Shown: positions 1 through 8,856, counted from the stretch's first letter. The stretch: 64,000 nucleotides of DNA from an uncultured Myroides sp. (GCA_913777665.1 CAJYTF010000040.1:1-64000), one strand, 5' to 3'. The notes: generated from the sequence alone by a model not told the origin. Numbers and translations: made by a program.

Positions 1-414
1 GCAACGGCTTTATCACAGGTAGCAAACATCAACGTGCCCGATCCGCGTACGTTAACGGTTACACCTTGGGAAAAAAACATGTTACAACCTATTGAAAAAG
101 CAATTATGATTGCTAATTTAGGGTTAAACCCAATGAATAACGGTGATATGATTATCATTAACATCCCTGCATTAACAGAAGAGCGACGTAAAGATTTAGC
201 TAAACAGGCAAAAACCGAAGCAGAAGACGCTAAAATATCAATCCGTAATGCGCGTAAAGATGCCAATACCGACATTAAAAAACAAGAAAAAGAAGGAACT
301 TCTGAAGATATTTGTAAAGATGCCGAAGACCGTGTACAAAAACTAACCGACAATTACATTAAAAAAATCGATGAGATCTACGCTGAAAAAGAAGCGGAAA
401 TCATGAAAGTATAA
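1..414 (+). CDS. frr: Ribosome recycling factor, C-terminal part (5' end outside window)
   Basis: The reading frame is open from base 1 and encodes about the last 137 residues of ribosome recycling factor, which with EF-G splits the post-termination 70S ribosome. The visible part has the family core NVPDPRTLTVTPWEKNMLQ, the IEKAI.....GLNP segment and the helical-hairpin arm with LTEERRKDLAKQAK and IRNARKDAN, followed by the long C-terminal helix. The family is usually about 185 residues, so some 45-50 residues lie upstream of the window. A hairpin terminator follows the stop codon. The identification is secure; only the start is missing. Confidence 0.97.
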   Translation, partial: ATALSQVANINVPDPRTLTVTPWEKNMLQPIEKAIMIANLGLNPMNNGDMIIINIPALTEERRKDLAKQAKTEAEDAKISIRNARKDANTDIKKQEKEGTSEDICKDAEDRVQKLTDNYIKKIDEIYAEKEAEIMKV

Positions 415-420
415 TTAAAA

Positions 421-445
421 AGCCACTCAAATCGAGTGGCTTTTC
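421..445. terminator. Rho-independent terminator after frr
   Basis: Perfect 8-bp stem AGCCACTC / GAGTGGCT (421-428 with 434-441), a 5-nt loop, then TTTT. A run of A before the stem lets it act for the convergent gene as well. Confidence 0.8.
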
Positions 446-483
446 TGCTAAATAAATAGCTATCAAAAATGTTTGTATTGGTT

Positions 484-1371
484 CTAGTTTGTTAGGGTAA
501 GTTCGCATGAAATAACAGAGTAAGGTTTTGAACTATTTCTTTCTTTAAAAAATGTATTTTCAGTATTCATTAATTTCCATTCATCATCATTAATATTGTG
601 TTTAATAAATGATCGTTTATAATCATCTGTAGGCATGGCTAATAAACTTGGATTATATGATTTACTTATATGTTTTTTCCCTTCTGAAACATACGAGTAT
701 TCATAATAATTTTCTTTAATATTGATCCATTCAAAAACTATTAGAAGACCATTCTCAGGTATTAAAATTTTATAATCTCTTAAATCTGTAGTCGAAATTT
801 TAGTCCCTTTTTTTGCTTTACCAACGATCAATTCATCATGAAGTAATTTTACGGGAAATCCTTCTTTATCTGTTTCATAAAATCTAATACCATAAGTCGA
901 TTCCTTCTGTTCAGACCTTAAATAAAATTTTACTTCTTTCAAAAAAGGAGTTTCTTCCATATTTTTTTCATAAGGAAAGAATCTTCCGAAACTCCATGTA
1001 TGAGCTATAGCATTAGTTCCATAACTAAAATTACTTTTTTTAGCTTGCCCAATTTTCAATGTTTTAGTTTGCTTCATTGATACAATCACAACCTCATCTA
1101 AAACTTCGCTATTTGGTTCTAATAAAACAATATCGGTTAAAGTTTGTTTTTTAGTTTCGTAGCCAACAGCATCAAAAACAAAAACTTCGTGTAAAAATTC
1201 ATTGGGAATTATAAAACCTCCATCGGGTTCGGCGTTTACCTTAAACGTTCCATTTTCAGTAAAAATACTTGTGTATGCAATGGGCTCATTGGTTGAGGTA
1301 TCTTTTACTAAAAAAGATTTTTGTGCAACGGCAGGTATCGAAAGTAAAAAGAAAAGTAACAGTTGTTTCAT
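484..1371 (-). CDS. Secreted protein with carboxypeptidase-like regulatory domain
   Basis: About 295 residues. The N-terminus is a Sec signal peptide (MKQLLLFFLLSIPAVAQ) ending in the AxAQ cleavage pattern usual in Flavobacteriia. The next ~75 residues (VKDTSTNEPIAYTSI, then a GxFxV/PDGGF strand pattern and a DAVGYETK turn) look like the CarboxypepD_reg-like beta-sandwich found at the start of many Bacteroidota envelope proteins. The rest is unassigned beta-rich sequence. There is no SusC-type barrel, so it is not a TonB-dependent receptor. I prefer the second of two close ATGs (1371) because it starts the signal peptide cleanly. Function unknown. Confidence 0.8.
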   Translation of the reverse strand: MKQLLLFFLLSIPAVAQKSFLVKDTSTNEPIAYTSIFTENGTFKVNAEPDGGFIIPNEFLHEVFVFDAVGYETKKQTLTDIVLLEPNSEVLDEVVIVSMKQTKTLKIGQAKKSNFSYGTNAIAHTWSFGRFFPYEKNMEETPFLKEVKFYLRSEQKESTYGIRFYETDKEGFPVKLLHDELIVGKAKKGTKISTTDLRDYKILIPENGLLIVFEWINIKENYYEYSYVSEGKKHISKSYNPSLLAMPTDDYKRSFIKHNINDDEWKLMNTENTFFKERNSSKPYSVISCELTLTN

Positions 1372-1516
1372 AAACACATTTTGGTTATTGCAAACCTAAT
1401 TGTTAAAACGTTAAAAAAAATTAAATAGTATATTAAATATTACAAAAAATATCAAAAGCAGATCATTTAACGGTTTCATTTATGAAACGAAACGTATCTT
1501 TATAGAAAACAAACCA

Positions 1517-2083
1517 ATGTATTTATCTAACGATCAACTGAAATTATTTTGTTTGGAATGCGTTAAAAGTGTTGATGAATCTGCTGAGAGGAAAATCTTT
1601 CCACTTTTGAAACAACTGGTTAAACAGCATAGTATTGTGAATGTGTATAAAGCCGTTGATTCTATTGAAGATTTTGAAGAAAGTTTAAACACGCTGCTTT
1701 ACGAAGATCGAAATTTTAAAGATTATGATCTGTTGTATTTTATTTGTAGCGGAACAGAAAATGAGATTATCGTAAACGATTATTTGTACACTTTAGAAGA
1801 AATTGCCGAGCTTTTTGAAGGGAAATTAAAGGGTAAAATTCTGCATTTCGCGAATTCTAAAACACTGAATTTGGATAGCGAAACGGCTCAATATTTTTTA
1901 GACGTCACAGGTGCAAAAGCTATTTCGGGTTATCAGCACCAAAACTTTTCAAGCAGTATGTTGTTAGATTATTATTTTTTTAGTCTGTACCCCGATTTTG
2001 ATGAAGTTACCGATGTTGTTGAAGCACTGTTTCAAAAGCACTACACCCTTTGCACCCATTTAGGATTTCATTTGTACTATTAG
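1517..2083 (+). CDS. Caspase/CHAT-like (DUF6642-type) protein lacking the expected catalytic residues
   Basis: 188 residues, no signal peptide, so cytoplasmic. The pattern DYDLLYFICSG, then YTLEEIAELFEGKLKGKILHF, then TGAKAISGY resembles the small caspase-like proteins called DUF6642, which as I recall carry a HG motif after the first strand and a GSC motif after the second. Here those positions read SG (Ser78) and ANSK (Ser114), so both His and Cys of the dyad seem to be lost. It would then be a non-catalytic relative. Family assignment is from memory of the pattern, not a search. It stands alone between a convergent gene and the DUF3060 gene. Confidence 0.7.
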   Translation: MYLSNDQLKLFCLECVKSVDESAERKIFPLLKQLVKQHSIVNVYKAVDSIEDFEESLNTLLYEDRNFKDYDLLYFICSGTENEIIVNDYLYTLEEIAELFEGKLKGKILHFANSKTLNLDSETAQYFLDVTGAKAISGYQHQNFSSSMLLDYYFFSLYPDFDEVTDVVEALFQKHYTLCTHLGFHLYY

Positions 2084-2133
2084 TTTGATAATCTGGCATT
2101 AAAATTGTATATTTAAATCAAAAAGAAAAAACT

Positions 2134-2475
2134 ATGAAAAAGCTATTAGCAATCATGATTTTAGGTTTAGGTTCTTTAACGGCTTCGGCACAACAAAAAG
2201 AAATTACTGTAGAAGGCGTTGGCGTTACTAAAAAAATAGAAGCTACCGGTGACGAAACAATTAAAATTGAAGGCACCAACAACAAAGTTACAATTATTGG
2301 CGCTTGCAATGCGATCAAGGTTGAAGGTGTTGACAATGTGGTTACGGTTGATGATGTAAAATCGATCAGTGTGGAAGGAACCGGAAACAAGGTAAATTAC
2401 AAGAAAACATCGGCTGCCGACGGTAAAGTTGTCACCGCAGTTGCAGGCGTAAACAATAAGATTACGAAAATATAA
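2134..2475 (+). CDS. DUF3060 domain protein, secreted beta-helix
   Basis: 113 residues with signal peptide (MKKLLAIMILGLGSLTASAQ). The mature part repeats a short strand-turn unit rich in V-E-G and N-N-K-V/I (EGTNNKVTIIG, VEGVDNVVTV, VEGTGNKVNY, AGVNNKITKI), the hallmark of DUF3060, predicted to form a small right-handed beta-helix outside the cytoplasm. Role unknown. Followed by a strong terminator. Confidence 0.85.
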   Translation: MKKLLAIMILGLGSLTASAQQKEITVEGVGVTKKIEATGDETIKIEGTNNKVTIIGACNAIKVEGVDNVVTVDDVKSISVEGTGNKVNYKKTSAADGKVVTAVAGVNNKITKI

Positions 2476-2481
2476 GCAGTT

Positions 2482-2517
2482 AAAATCCGTTTTTAAATTG
2501 AAACGGATTTTTTGTTT
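2482..2517 (+). terminator. Terminator after DUF3060 gene
   Basis: Stem AAAATCCGTTT (2482-2492) with AAACGGATTTT (2501-2511), 8-nt loop, then a T-rich tail. The loop also holds the TTG of the next promoter. Confidence 0.8.
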
Positions 2518-2528
2518 TTGTACTTTTG
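2498..2528 (+). promoter_or_regulatory. Promoter of the metallo-beta-lactamase operon
   Basis: TTG (2498-2500), a 20-nt spacer and TACTTTTG (2521-2528) match the Bacteroidota housekeeping consensus TTG-N17-23-TAnnTTTG. The start codon is at 2546, giving a leader of about 12 nt. The -33 TTG lies in the loop of the preceding terminator, so termination and initiation are interleaved. No operator-like palindrome is visible, which suggests constitutive expression. Confidence 0.7.
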
Positions 2529-2545
2529 AATGAAATCTGCATTCC

Positions 2546-3298
2546 ATGAAAATCATTCAACTATTTCTGCTTTCTGTTATTTCGATAGTAATTTTAAGTT
2601 GTTCTGCACAGAAGAAAAAATCAGAAAACAAAACCGTTTATCAGTCTAAAACATTAGTTATTACACAGGTTTCGCCGAACGTGTATCAGCATACATCTTT
2701 TTTACAAACCGAAAGTTTTGGCAATGTTCCCTGCAACGGAATGATTGTTCACAACAATAACGAAACTGTGGTTTTTGATACACCAGTGAATAACGAAATT
2801 TCTGAAGAATTGATCCAATGGATTGAAAACAGCTTAAAAAGTAAAATCAATGCAGTTGTTCCTACGCATTTTCATGATGATTGTTTAGGCGGACTAAATG
2901 CGTTTCACAAACATCATATTCCATCGATAGCAAACAGTAAAACAATCGAAATTGCAAAAGAAAAGAAACTTCCTATTCCCTTAAAATCATTTACCAATCA
3001 AGAAAAAATAGCCGTAGGAAACCAATTTACGCAGCTTTATTTTTTTGGTGAAGGTCATACTAAAGACAATATTGTAGCGTATTATCCGAATGAAAAAGTC
3101 TTGTTAGGCGGATGTTTGATTAAAGAATTAAACGCTACAAAAGGAAATTTGGCTGATGCCAATGAAACAGCTTGGGCAGAAACAGTAACCAAATTAAAAA
3201 ACACGATTACCGATGCCGAAATAGTAATTCCCGGACATGGTGCAACAGGAAACACTAATTTAATTGATTACACCATAAAATTATTCACACAAAAATAA
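2546..3298 (+). CDS. Subclass B1 metallo-beta-lactamase, lipoprotein
   Basis: 250 residues. Zinc hydrolase that opens beta-lactam rings, including those of carbapenems in most members of the family. All six B1 ligands are present: His108, His110 and His171 (site 1); Asp112, Cys190 and His231 (site 2). The substrate-binding Lys193 and the GNLADAN loop also fit B1. The N-terminus ends in a lipobox, ILSC with Cys19, so the enzyme should be membrane-anchored rather than free in the periplasm. The sequence after Cys19 is Lys-rich rather than acidic, so it does not look like the surface-export signal of Bacteroidota lipoproteins. The closest named relatives are probably the chromosomal enzymes of Myroides and related flavobacteria. 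The stop overlaps the next start (TAATG), so the two genes are co-transcribed. Confidence 0.93.
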   Translation: MKIIQLFLLSVISIVILSCSAQKKKSENKTVYQSKTLVITQVSPNVYQHTSFLQTESFGNVPCNGMIVHNNNETVVFDTPVNNEISEELIQWIENSLKSKINAVVPTHFHDDCLGGLNAFHKHHIPSIANSKTIEIAKEKKLPIPLKSFTNQEKIAVGNQFTQLYFFGEGHTKDNIVAYYPNEKVLLGGCLIKELNATKGNLADANETAWAETVTKLKNTITDAEIVIPGHGATGNTNLIDYTIKLFTQK

Positions 3299-3834
3299 TG
3301 CAGTACTTTTACATTCACGGTTTTGGCACTACAGGCGCAAACAGCACCAAGTTTAAAAAAATTCTGGCACACGCAACAACAAAAAATGCAAAAGCAATTG
3401 CACTGGAATGGAACGAACATCAACCGGATATTTTAGAACAACTGACTTTGCAACTTAATAATGAAATCGACTGGAACGAACCGGTTTGTTTGATCGGATC
3501 ATCGACCGGAGGAAATTTCACCTACCAGCTTTTAGAGCAATTTGCCGATAAAGACATATTATTTGTGCTGATAAATCCGTTGTTGAATGTGGAACAGCGA
3601 AAAATTGATAACTATAATTTTCCGATGTTATTGGCAAATCAATTAAAAAATCCGTCGGAAGATTTATCAAACGGATTGATTCTTTTAGGCAAAAACGACG
3701 AAGTTTTGGATTACAATTATACCTACGAACGTTTGCATAAATTAAACAAAGTTATTGCAGGCGAATGGAATCACACTTTGAGTAATTTAGATACCGCCGA
3801 ATTATTACGTTTGATTGATTCAATAAACGAATAA
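3298..3834 (+). CDS. YqiA/UPF0227-like alpha/beta hydrolase
   Basis: 178 residues. A small cytoplasmic alpha/beta hydrolase of the YqiA/YcfP type. It has YIHGFG at the start (oxyanion loop), the nucleophile elbow GSSTG with Ser69, a likely acid Asp134 in GKNDEVLD and His159 in EWNHTL. No signal peptide. The ATG overlaps the lactamase stop codon by one base, implying translational coupling. Substrate unknown; an esterase or thioesterase is the usual guess for the family. Confidence 0.82.
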   Translation: MQYFYIHGFGTTGANSTKFKKILAHATTKNAKAIALEWNEHQPDILEQLTLQLNNEIDWNEPVCLIGSSTGGNFTYQLLEQFADKDILFVLINPLLNVEQRKIDNYNFPMLLANQLKNPSEDLSNGLILLGKNDEVLDYNYTYERLHKLNKVIAGEWNHTLSNLDTAELLRLIDSINE

Positions 3835-3844
3835 ATTTTATCAA

Positions 3845-3904
3845 ACCACATAGAAACATAGTTTTTTAATTTAAATAAAATGGTTTTCTATGTTTCTATG
3901 TGGT
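3845..3904. repeat. Perfect 17-bp inverted repeat between convergent genes
   Basis: ACCACATAGAAACATAG at 3845-3861 and its exact complement at 3888-3904, with a 26-nt AT-rich loop; a partial further copy (TTTATGTGGT) follows near 3921-3930. It is a flavobacterial REP-like palindrome and could also terminate transcription from both sides. Confidence 0.75.
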
Positions 3905-3938
3905 AAAATTTTAATGTGATTTTATGTGGTAAAAAATT

Positions 3939-4433
3939 TTACGCTTTATCATCTGCAGACGGACCATAGATTCCCGGAACAGGAATATCCAACAAACGCA
4001 TATAAACCGATAATTGTCCACGGTGGTGAATTAAATGGTTGGTTACAATAAAACGCAACGCACCGGTTTTTGGCATGGCAGCAATTACATGATCGCCAGC
4101 TTTTAATGCCCAATCTTCAAAGACAATTTCTTCGTTCATTTGTTCAATGATTGCTTTGTTTTTTTCGAAATCACTTTCTAGTTTACTCAACAAATCATCA
4201 ACCGAAGTTAATTTTGTAGGAGTATAATCCACATGGAAATCAAACGTTTCTTTAGTTAACACAAAACTAACCCAATTGTGCAGTTCAACAATATGATTTG
4301 TTAATTCTCCCAAAGTCATTGACTTTTCGTGTGGTTTGTAACTAAAACTCTCGTTATTTAAACGGCTAATAATACGTTTTGTATTTGCTTTTTCACGTTC
4401 TAATTCAATTAATAATGCTTTTTTAATGCTCAT
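3939..4433 (-). CDS. DinB-family metal-binding protein
   Basis: 164 residues forming the four-helix bundle of the DinB/YfiT superfamily. The three His metal ligands are visible: His47 (ELTNHIVELHNW) and His133/His137 in NHLIHHRGQLSVYMRLL, with the usual HHRGQ and PG.YGPSADD endings. Members bind Ni or Zn; several use bacillithiol or similar thiols and are induced by stress, but the substrate here cannot be read from sequence. Transcribed away from the next gene upstream with a 23-nt gap. Confidence 0.88.
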   Translation of the reverse strand: MSIKKALLIELEREKANTKRIISRLNNESFSYKPHEKSMTLGELTNHIVELHNWVSFVLTKETFDFHVDYTPTKLTSVDDLLSKLESDFEKNKAIIEQMNEEIVFEDWALKAGDHVIAAMPKTGALRFIVTNHLIHHRGQLSVYMRLLDIPVPGIYGPSADDKA

Positions 4434-4456
4434 TTATTTTGTTTTTATTGTTTAGT

Positions 4457-4951
4457 TTATTCAAATGGACATGGTTCTGGATATCTAAAAAAAACTGCTG
4501 TATTTCCAAAATCAATCTTTAAATTAGAATGTTCTATTTCCTCTTTTCTATCACTTAGGTTAATCAAATAATTTGCAAAATTAGTAAGCGTTTTTGTTTC
4601 TTCAGATTCGAAATTCTGAACGTAAACTCGCTTTTTGCTTTTTAAAAATTCAAACTGATATTCTAATCCATGAATCACATCATCATTAATATATTCCTTT
4701 TCAAAACTATTGTCTTTAATTGTATCTAAATATTCATTGATTTTATTTTTTTCATAATCATCAATCAAATAAAAATAAGCTTTTACTCTTGCGGGGTAAC
4801 TGGGTGAAACAAAAACAGTATCGCCTGTAAATTTAAATACCTTTAAATTCTCCATTCCTGCATACCCAAAAACAAAATTTTCCTGCAAACGAACTTTTTC
4901 TTCTTTGCACGAAACAAACATCAATATAAATACAATGTAAAGAAACCTCAT
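4457..4951 (-). CDS. Hypothetical lipoprotein
   Basis: About 164 residues. I start it at the ATG at 4951 because this puts a compact lipoprotein signal (MRFLYIVFILMFVSC) right at the N-terminus; an upstream ATG at 4981 would add ten polar residues. The mature part is acidic and lysine-rich with no motif that I recognise. Probably co-transcribed with the DinB-family gene downstream. Confidence 0.75.
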   Translation of the reverse strand: MRFLYIVFILMFVSCKEEKVRLQENFVFGYAGMENLKVFKFTGDTVFVSPSYPARVKAYFYLIDDYEKNKINEYLDTIKDNSFEKEYINDDVIHGLEYQFEFLKSKKRVYVQNFESEETKTLTNFANYLINLSDRKEEIEHSNLKIDFGNTAVFFRYPEPCPFE

Positions 4952-5100
4952 AAAAGTTTTATTTAAATTTATGGTTGGCACTTATATCAAAGATATAAAA
5001 ATCGGCAACCAACAGCCTAAAAATTAATCGTACCAAAAACTAAAAAAAGTTGTAATTTTACCCACTGTAATTATTGACATCTAAATTATAGCAAAATATA

Positions 5101-6537
5101 ATGAAACATACTAAGATTAAAGATCTTTTAGCAGGGTCGAGTCTTTTACAAGAAGTAGTGGCTAAAGGCTGGGTGCGTACTTTTAGAAACAACCAGTTCA
5201 TTGCGTTAAACGACGGATCTACTATTCATAACATACAATGCGTTTTAGAATTAGACGCTTTTCCCGAAGAAACCATTAAACGTATTACAACCGGCGCGGC
5301 AATTAGCGTAAAAGGTACGTTAGTTGAAAGTCAGGGTAAAGGTCAAAAATACGAAATCCAGGCAAATACGTTGGAAATTTTAGGCGATTCTGATGCCGAA
5401 AAATATCCAATTCAACCTAAAAAACACTCGTTAGAATTTTTACGCGAAAACGCTCATTTACGCATTCGTACCAATATGTTTGGTGCTATTATGCGTGTGC
5501 GTAGTACGCTTTCTTACGCTGTGCACAAATACTTTCAAGACAACGGTTTTTTCTATGTAAACACGCCGATCATCACGGGATCTGATGCCGAAGGTGCCGG
5601 TGAAATGTTTCAGGTTACCGCGTTGCCTTTAGATGGTTCTGCTCCAAGAAATGAAGACGGAAGCATTAATTACAAAGAAGATTTCTTTGGCAAACACACC
5701 AACTTAACCGTTTCGGGTCAGTTAGAAGGAGAAGCTTATGCAATGGCATTGGGATCGATCTATACTTTTGGACCTACTTTCCGTGCAGAAAATTCAAACA
5801 CATCTCGCCATTTAGCCGAGTTTTGGATGATCGAGCCTGAAGTTGCCTTTAATAATTTAGACGATAATATGGATTTGGCGGAAGATTTCATCAAGTTCGT
5901 AATTAAATATACGGTTGAAAAATGTGAAGACGATTTATTACAGTTGGAAGCACGATTGATCGATGAAGAAAAATCGAAACCACAGGCAGATCGTTCAGAA
6001 ATGACGTTGATGGAGAAATTGAAATTCGTTTTAGAAAACAATTTCAAACGTGTTTCTTATACCGAAGCTATTGATATTTTAAAAGGATCGAAACCTAACA
6101 AAAACAAAAAATTCCAATATTTAATTGAAGAATGGGGTGCTGATTTACAAAGTGAGCACGAACGTTTCTTGGTTGAAAAACACTTTAAATGTCCGGTAAT
6201 TTTGTTTGATTATCCTGCAAACATTAAATCGTTCTACATGCGTTTAAACGACGATGGCAAAACGGTTCGTGCAATGGATATTTTATTCCCTGGAATCGGT
6301 GAAATTGTAGGTGGATCACAACGTGAAGAACGCTACGATGTCTTGATCGAGAAAATGAAAGCCTTAAACATTCCCGAAGAAGAATTATGGTGGTATTTAG
6401 ATACCCGCAAATTTGGATCGGCAGTTCACTCGGGCTTTGGTTTAGGTTTTGAACGTTTGGTATTGTTTGTAACCGGCATGACCAACATTCGCGACGTAAT
6501 TCCGTTCCCAAGAACACCACAAAACGCAGAATTTTAA
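5101..6537 (+). CDS. asnS: Asparaginyl-tRNA synthetase
   Basis: 478 residues, the normal length of bacterial AsnRS. Class IIb enzyme: N-terminal OB-fold anticodon-binding domain (about 15-110, [18 protein letters not shown]), then the catalytic domain with motif 2 ([22 protein letters not shown]) and motif 3 ([27 protein letters not shown]). The last segment separates it from the closely related AspRS. It charges tRNA-Asn in the cytoplasm. Single-gene unit ahead of rpoN. Confidence 0.97.
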   Translation: MKHTKIKDLLAGSSLLQEVVAKGWVRTFRNNQFIALNDGSTIHNIQCVLELDAFPEETIKRITTGAAISVKGTLVESQGKGQKYEIQANTLEILGDSDAEKYPIQPKKHSLEFLRENAHLRIRTNMFGAIMRVRSTLSYAVHKYFQDNGFFYVNTPIITGSDAEGAGEMFQVTALPLDGSAPRNEDGSINYKEDFFGKHTNLTVSGQLEGEAYAMALGSIYTFGPTFRAENSNTSRHLAEFWMIEPEVAFNNLDDNMDLAEDFIKFVIKYTVEKCEDDLLQLEARLIDEEKSKPQADRSEMTLMEKLKFVLENNFKRVSYTEAIDILKGSKPNKNKKFQYLIEEWGADLQSEHERFLVEKHFKCPVILFDYPANIKSFYMRLNDDGKTVRAMDILFPGIGEIVGGSQREERYDVLIEKMKALNIPEEELWWYLDTRKFGSAVHSGFGLGFERLVLFVTGMTNIRDVIPFPRTPQNAEF

Positions 6538-6568
6538 AAAAGAATCTTTCAAAGATTTATAGCATATT

Positions 6569-6633
6569 AAGTTTGACACAACGCTAATTATTTGTTATTT
6601 TTGAATAAATTAGTTTGTGTCAAACTTTTTTAT
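6569..6633 (+). repeat. 13-bp inverted repeat enclosing the rpoN promoter
   Basis: AAGTTTGACACAA (6569-6581) is the exact complement of TTGTGTCAAACTT (6615-6627); an inner pair CTAATT / AATTAG extends the stem, and T residues follow. It may be the asnS terminator, an operator, or both. Confidence 0.7.
6573..6603 (+). promoter_or_regulatory. Promoter of rpoN
   Basis: TTG (6573-6575), 20-nt spacer, TATTTTTG (6596-6603) matches the Bacteroidota consensus. The -33 box lies in the left arm and the -7 box in the loop of the surrounding inverted repeat, so folding or repressor binding there would occlude it. Confidence 0.65.
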
Positions 6634-6660
6634 TACTAAAAGTTATAGGAGCATTATAAA

Positions 6661-8124
6661 ATGTTAAAACAAAATTTACAGTTTAAATTATCGCAGAAAT
6701 TATCGCCACAGCAAATTCAATTAATGAAATTGATTCAATTGCCTACGCTTGCATTTGAACAACGTTTAAAAGAAGAATTGGTTGAAAATCCGGCGTTGGA
6801 ATCTGGGAAAGATGAAGTGAACGATGCCGATGAGTTTCAGGATAATTCGAACGAATTTGATGATTACGACAATGAGCACATCGACACAGATGACATCAAT
6901 ATTGATGATTATTTAAGTGACGACGAAATACCCGATTACAAGCTTAAAAGCAACAATTACAGCGATGATGACGATGAAACCTTTATGCCAATTGAAGCAC
7001 AGATCAGTTTCCATCAGAACCTTATCGAACAATTAAACACCTTTATTTTAACCGATGAAGAACGCACCATTGCCGAATTCTTAATTGGCAGTATGGACGA
7101 TATGGGTTACATTCGCCGCGATATTCAGGATATTGTAGATGATATGGCATTTACACAGGGAATTTACGCAAGCGAAGAACAGGTTAAAAGTATTTTGGAA
7201 AGTATTATCCACGAACTGGAACCAAGCGGTGTAGGCGCACGCGATTTACAGGAATGCTTGTTACTGCAGTTGCACAGTAAAACACCAAATGAATCAATAG
7301 ATCTGGCAAAAGACATTATTGAAAATCAGTTCGAGGCTTTCACAAAAAAACATTACGACAAGTTATTGCAGAAATACAACGTTTCACAATCGCAACTTCG
7401 TAAGGCAATCGATGAAATTGAAAAACTGAACCCAAAACCAGGCGGGAGTTTCTCTGGAAGTTCTCGTGCTGTTGAACATATCATTCCCGATTTTACCGTA
7501 AAAGTTGATGATGGCGAAATAGAGCTGCATTTAAACAGCCGCAACGCTCCGGAACTGCACGTTTCTAAAGATTATCAGGAAATGTTGCAAACGTATAAAG
7601 AAGCCAATGAAAAATCGTCGGCTCAAAAAGATGCGGTACAGTTCATCAAGCAAAAATTAGACGGTGCTAAATGGTTTATCGACGCCATTAAACAACGTCA
7701 GGAAACGCTTTTTGTTACCATGAGTGCCATTATCGAATATCAGAAAGATTATTTCTTGGAAGGAGAAGAAACAAAAATCCGTCCGATGATTTTAAAGGAT
7801 ATTGCCGATATGGTTGGTTTGGATATTTCTACCATTTCGCGTGTTGCCAACAGCAAATATGTTGATACACCTTACGGAACCAAACTGATTAAGGAATTCT
7901 TTTCTGAAGCCATGACCAATGATCAAGGGGAAGAAGTTTCTACCATTGAAATTAAAAAGATTCTGCAAAACATTATTGCCGACGAAGACAAGCAAAAACC
8001 GCTACCAGACGATAAACTGGCAGAAATGCTTAAGGAAAAAGGCTACCCTATTGCTCGTAGAACGGTTGCAAAATACCGCGAACAGTTAGATATTCCGGTA
8101 GCAAGAATGCGCAAAAAGATTTAA
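6661..8124 (+). CDS. rpoN: RNA polymerase sigma-54 factor
   Basis: 487 residues, full length. Region I at the N-terminus is the glutamine-rich activator-interacting segment (LSQKLSPQQIQLMKLIQLP); an acidic region II follows (about 55-115, very rich in D/E/N); then the core-binding domain and the HTH (LDISTISRVANSKYVDTPYG). The RpoN box ARRTVAKYRE near the C-terminus reads the -24 element. It needs AAA+ activators, none of which is in this window. The stop codon overlaps the start of the next gene by one base. Confidence 0.97.
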   Translation: MLKQNLQFKLSQKLSPQQIQLMKLIQLPTLAFEQRLKEELVENPALESGKDEVNDADEFQDNSNEFDDYDNEHIDTDDINIDDYLSDDEIPDYKLKSNNYSDDDDETFMPIEAQISFHQNLIEQLNTFILTDEERTIAEFLIGSMDDMGYIRRDIQDIVDDMAFTQGIYASEEQVKSILESIIHELEPSGVGARDLQECLLLQLHSKTPNESIDLAKDIIENQFEAFTKKHYDKLLQKYNVSQSQLRKAIDEIEKLNPKPGGSFSGSSRAVEHIIPDFTVKVDDGEIELHLNSRNAPELHVSKDYQEMLQTYKEANEKSSAQKDAVQFIKQKLDGAKWFIDAIKQRQETLFVTMSAIIEYQKDYFLEGEETKIRPMILKDIADMVGLDISTISRVANSKYVDTPYGTKLIKEFFSEAMTNDQGEEVSTIEIKKILQNIIADEDKQKPLPDDKLAEMLKEKGYPIARRTVAKYREQLDIPVARMRKKI

Positions 8125-8729
8125 TGAAGTATTTTTTTAAAATAATATCTTACATATTCCATCCTGTTTTTATTCCAACAATAATCACAGGATGTTTTTA
8201 CTTATTAAATGCCGATTTTTTTATTCCCATTGAGCGATATTTAGCAACAGGTCAGGCTTTTTTAATGACTTTTTTGCTACCTGTTTGCATTTACTTTTTT
8301 TTGAAATCATTAGGGTTGTTAAAATCATCGATAATGATTAAAAACCTACGTGAACGCAGTGCCCCTATGTTTCTGAATATCGTAATAATAAACATTCTGA
8401 TTTTTAAAATCTGGGAAAACGCATCCAATTCCTCTTTAAAAGTATTTTTTATTGGTTACTGTATTTCGTACTCTATTTTATTCTTTGGTATATTGCTAAA
8501 ACGTAAATACAGTGTACACGTAGCAAGCGTTTGCAGTGCCATTCCGCTGTTTGTAAACCAAACTACCACGTATTATTTAAACCCGTTTTATATTTTACCT
8601 GCATTATTGCTTATCATCGGTTTAGTAGCAACGTCACGCTTGTATTTAAGAGCACATACCAACGTAGAAATTATTGTAGGTGCGTTGATTGGTTTTGTAC
8701 CGTCGTTTATATTGTTTTATAAGATGTAG
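8124..8729 (+). CDS. PAP2-like integral membrane protein
   Basis: 201 residues with about six hydrophobic helices. The C-terminal SRLYLRAHTNVEIIVGALIG resembles signature 3 of the PAP2 phosphatases (SRxxxxxHxxxD), but with Asn-Val-Glu in place of the usual aspartate and without a clear KxxxxxxRP signature 1 (a weak counterpart is KNLRERSAP). It may be a divergent or inactive PAP2 protein. It overlaps the rpoN stop codon (TAATG) and is thus translated from the same mRNA. Confidence 0.75.
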   Translation: MKYFFKIISYIFHPVFIPTIITGCFYLLNADFFIPIERYLATGQAFLMTFLLPVCIYFFLKSLGLLKSSIMIKNLRERSAPMFLNIVIINILIFKIWENASNSSLKVFFIGYCISYSILFFGILLKRKYSVHVASVCSAIPLFVNQTTTYYLNPFYILPALLLIIGLVATSRLYLRAHTNVEIIVGALIGFVPSFILFYKM

Positions 8730-8856
8730 AAAGAGTTTTTAGTTGTTAGCTTTTCTCAAAATGTCTTATCAAACGAATTCGAGATATTTATTGTACCACA
8801 AATGCAGAGATGTTGGGTGTTTGATGCCGGATGTTTTTTCTGTATAGTATATTATT

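Noticed and set aside
2546..3298. Mobile resistance cassette
   Set aside because: No integron, IS or plasmid genes nearby, composition like its neighbours, and a native promoter; better explained as a chromosomal gene.
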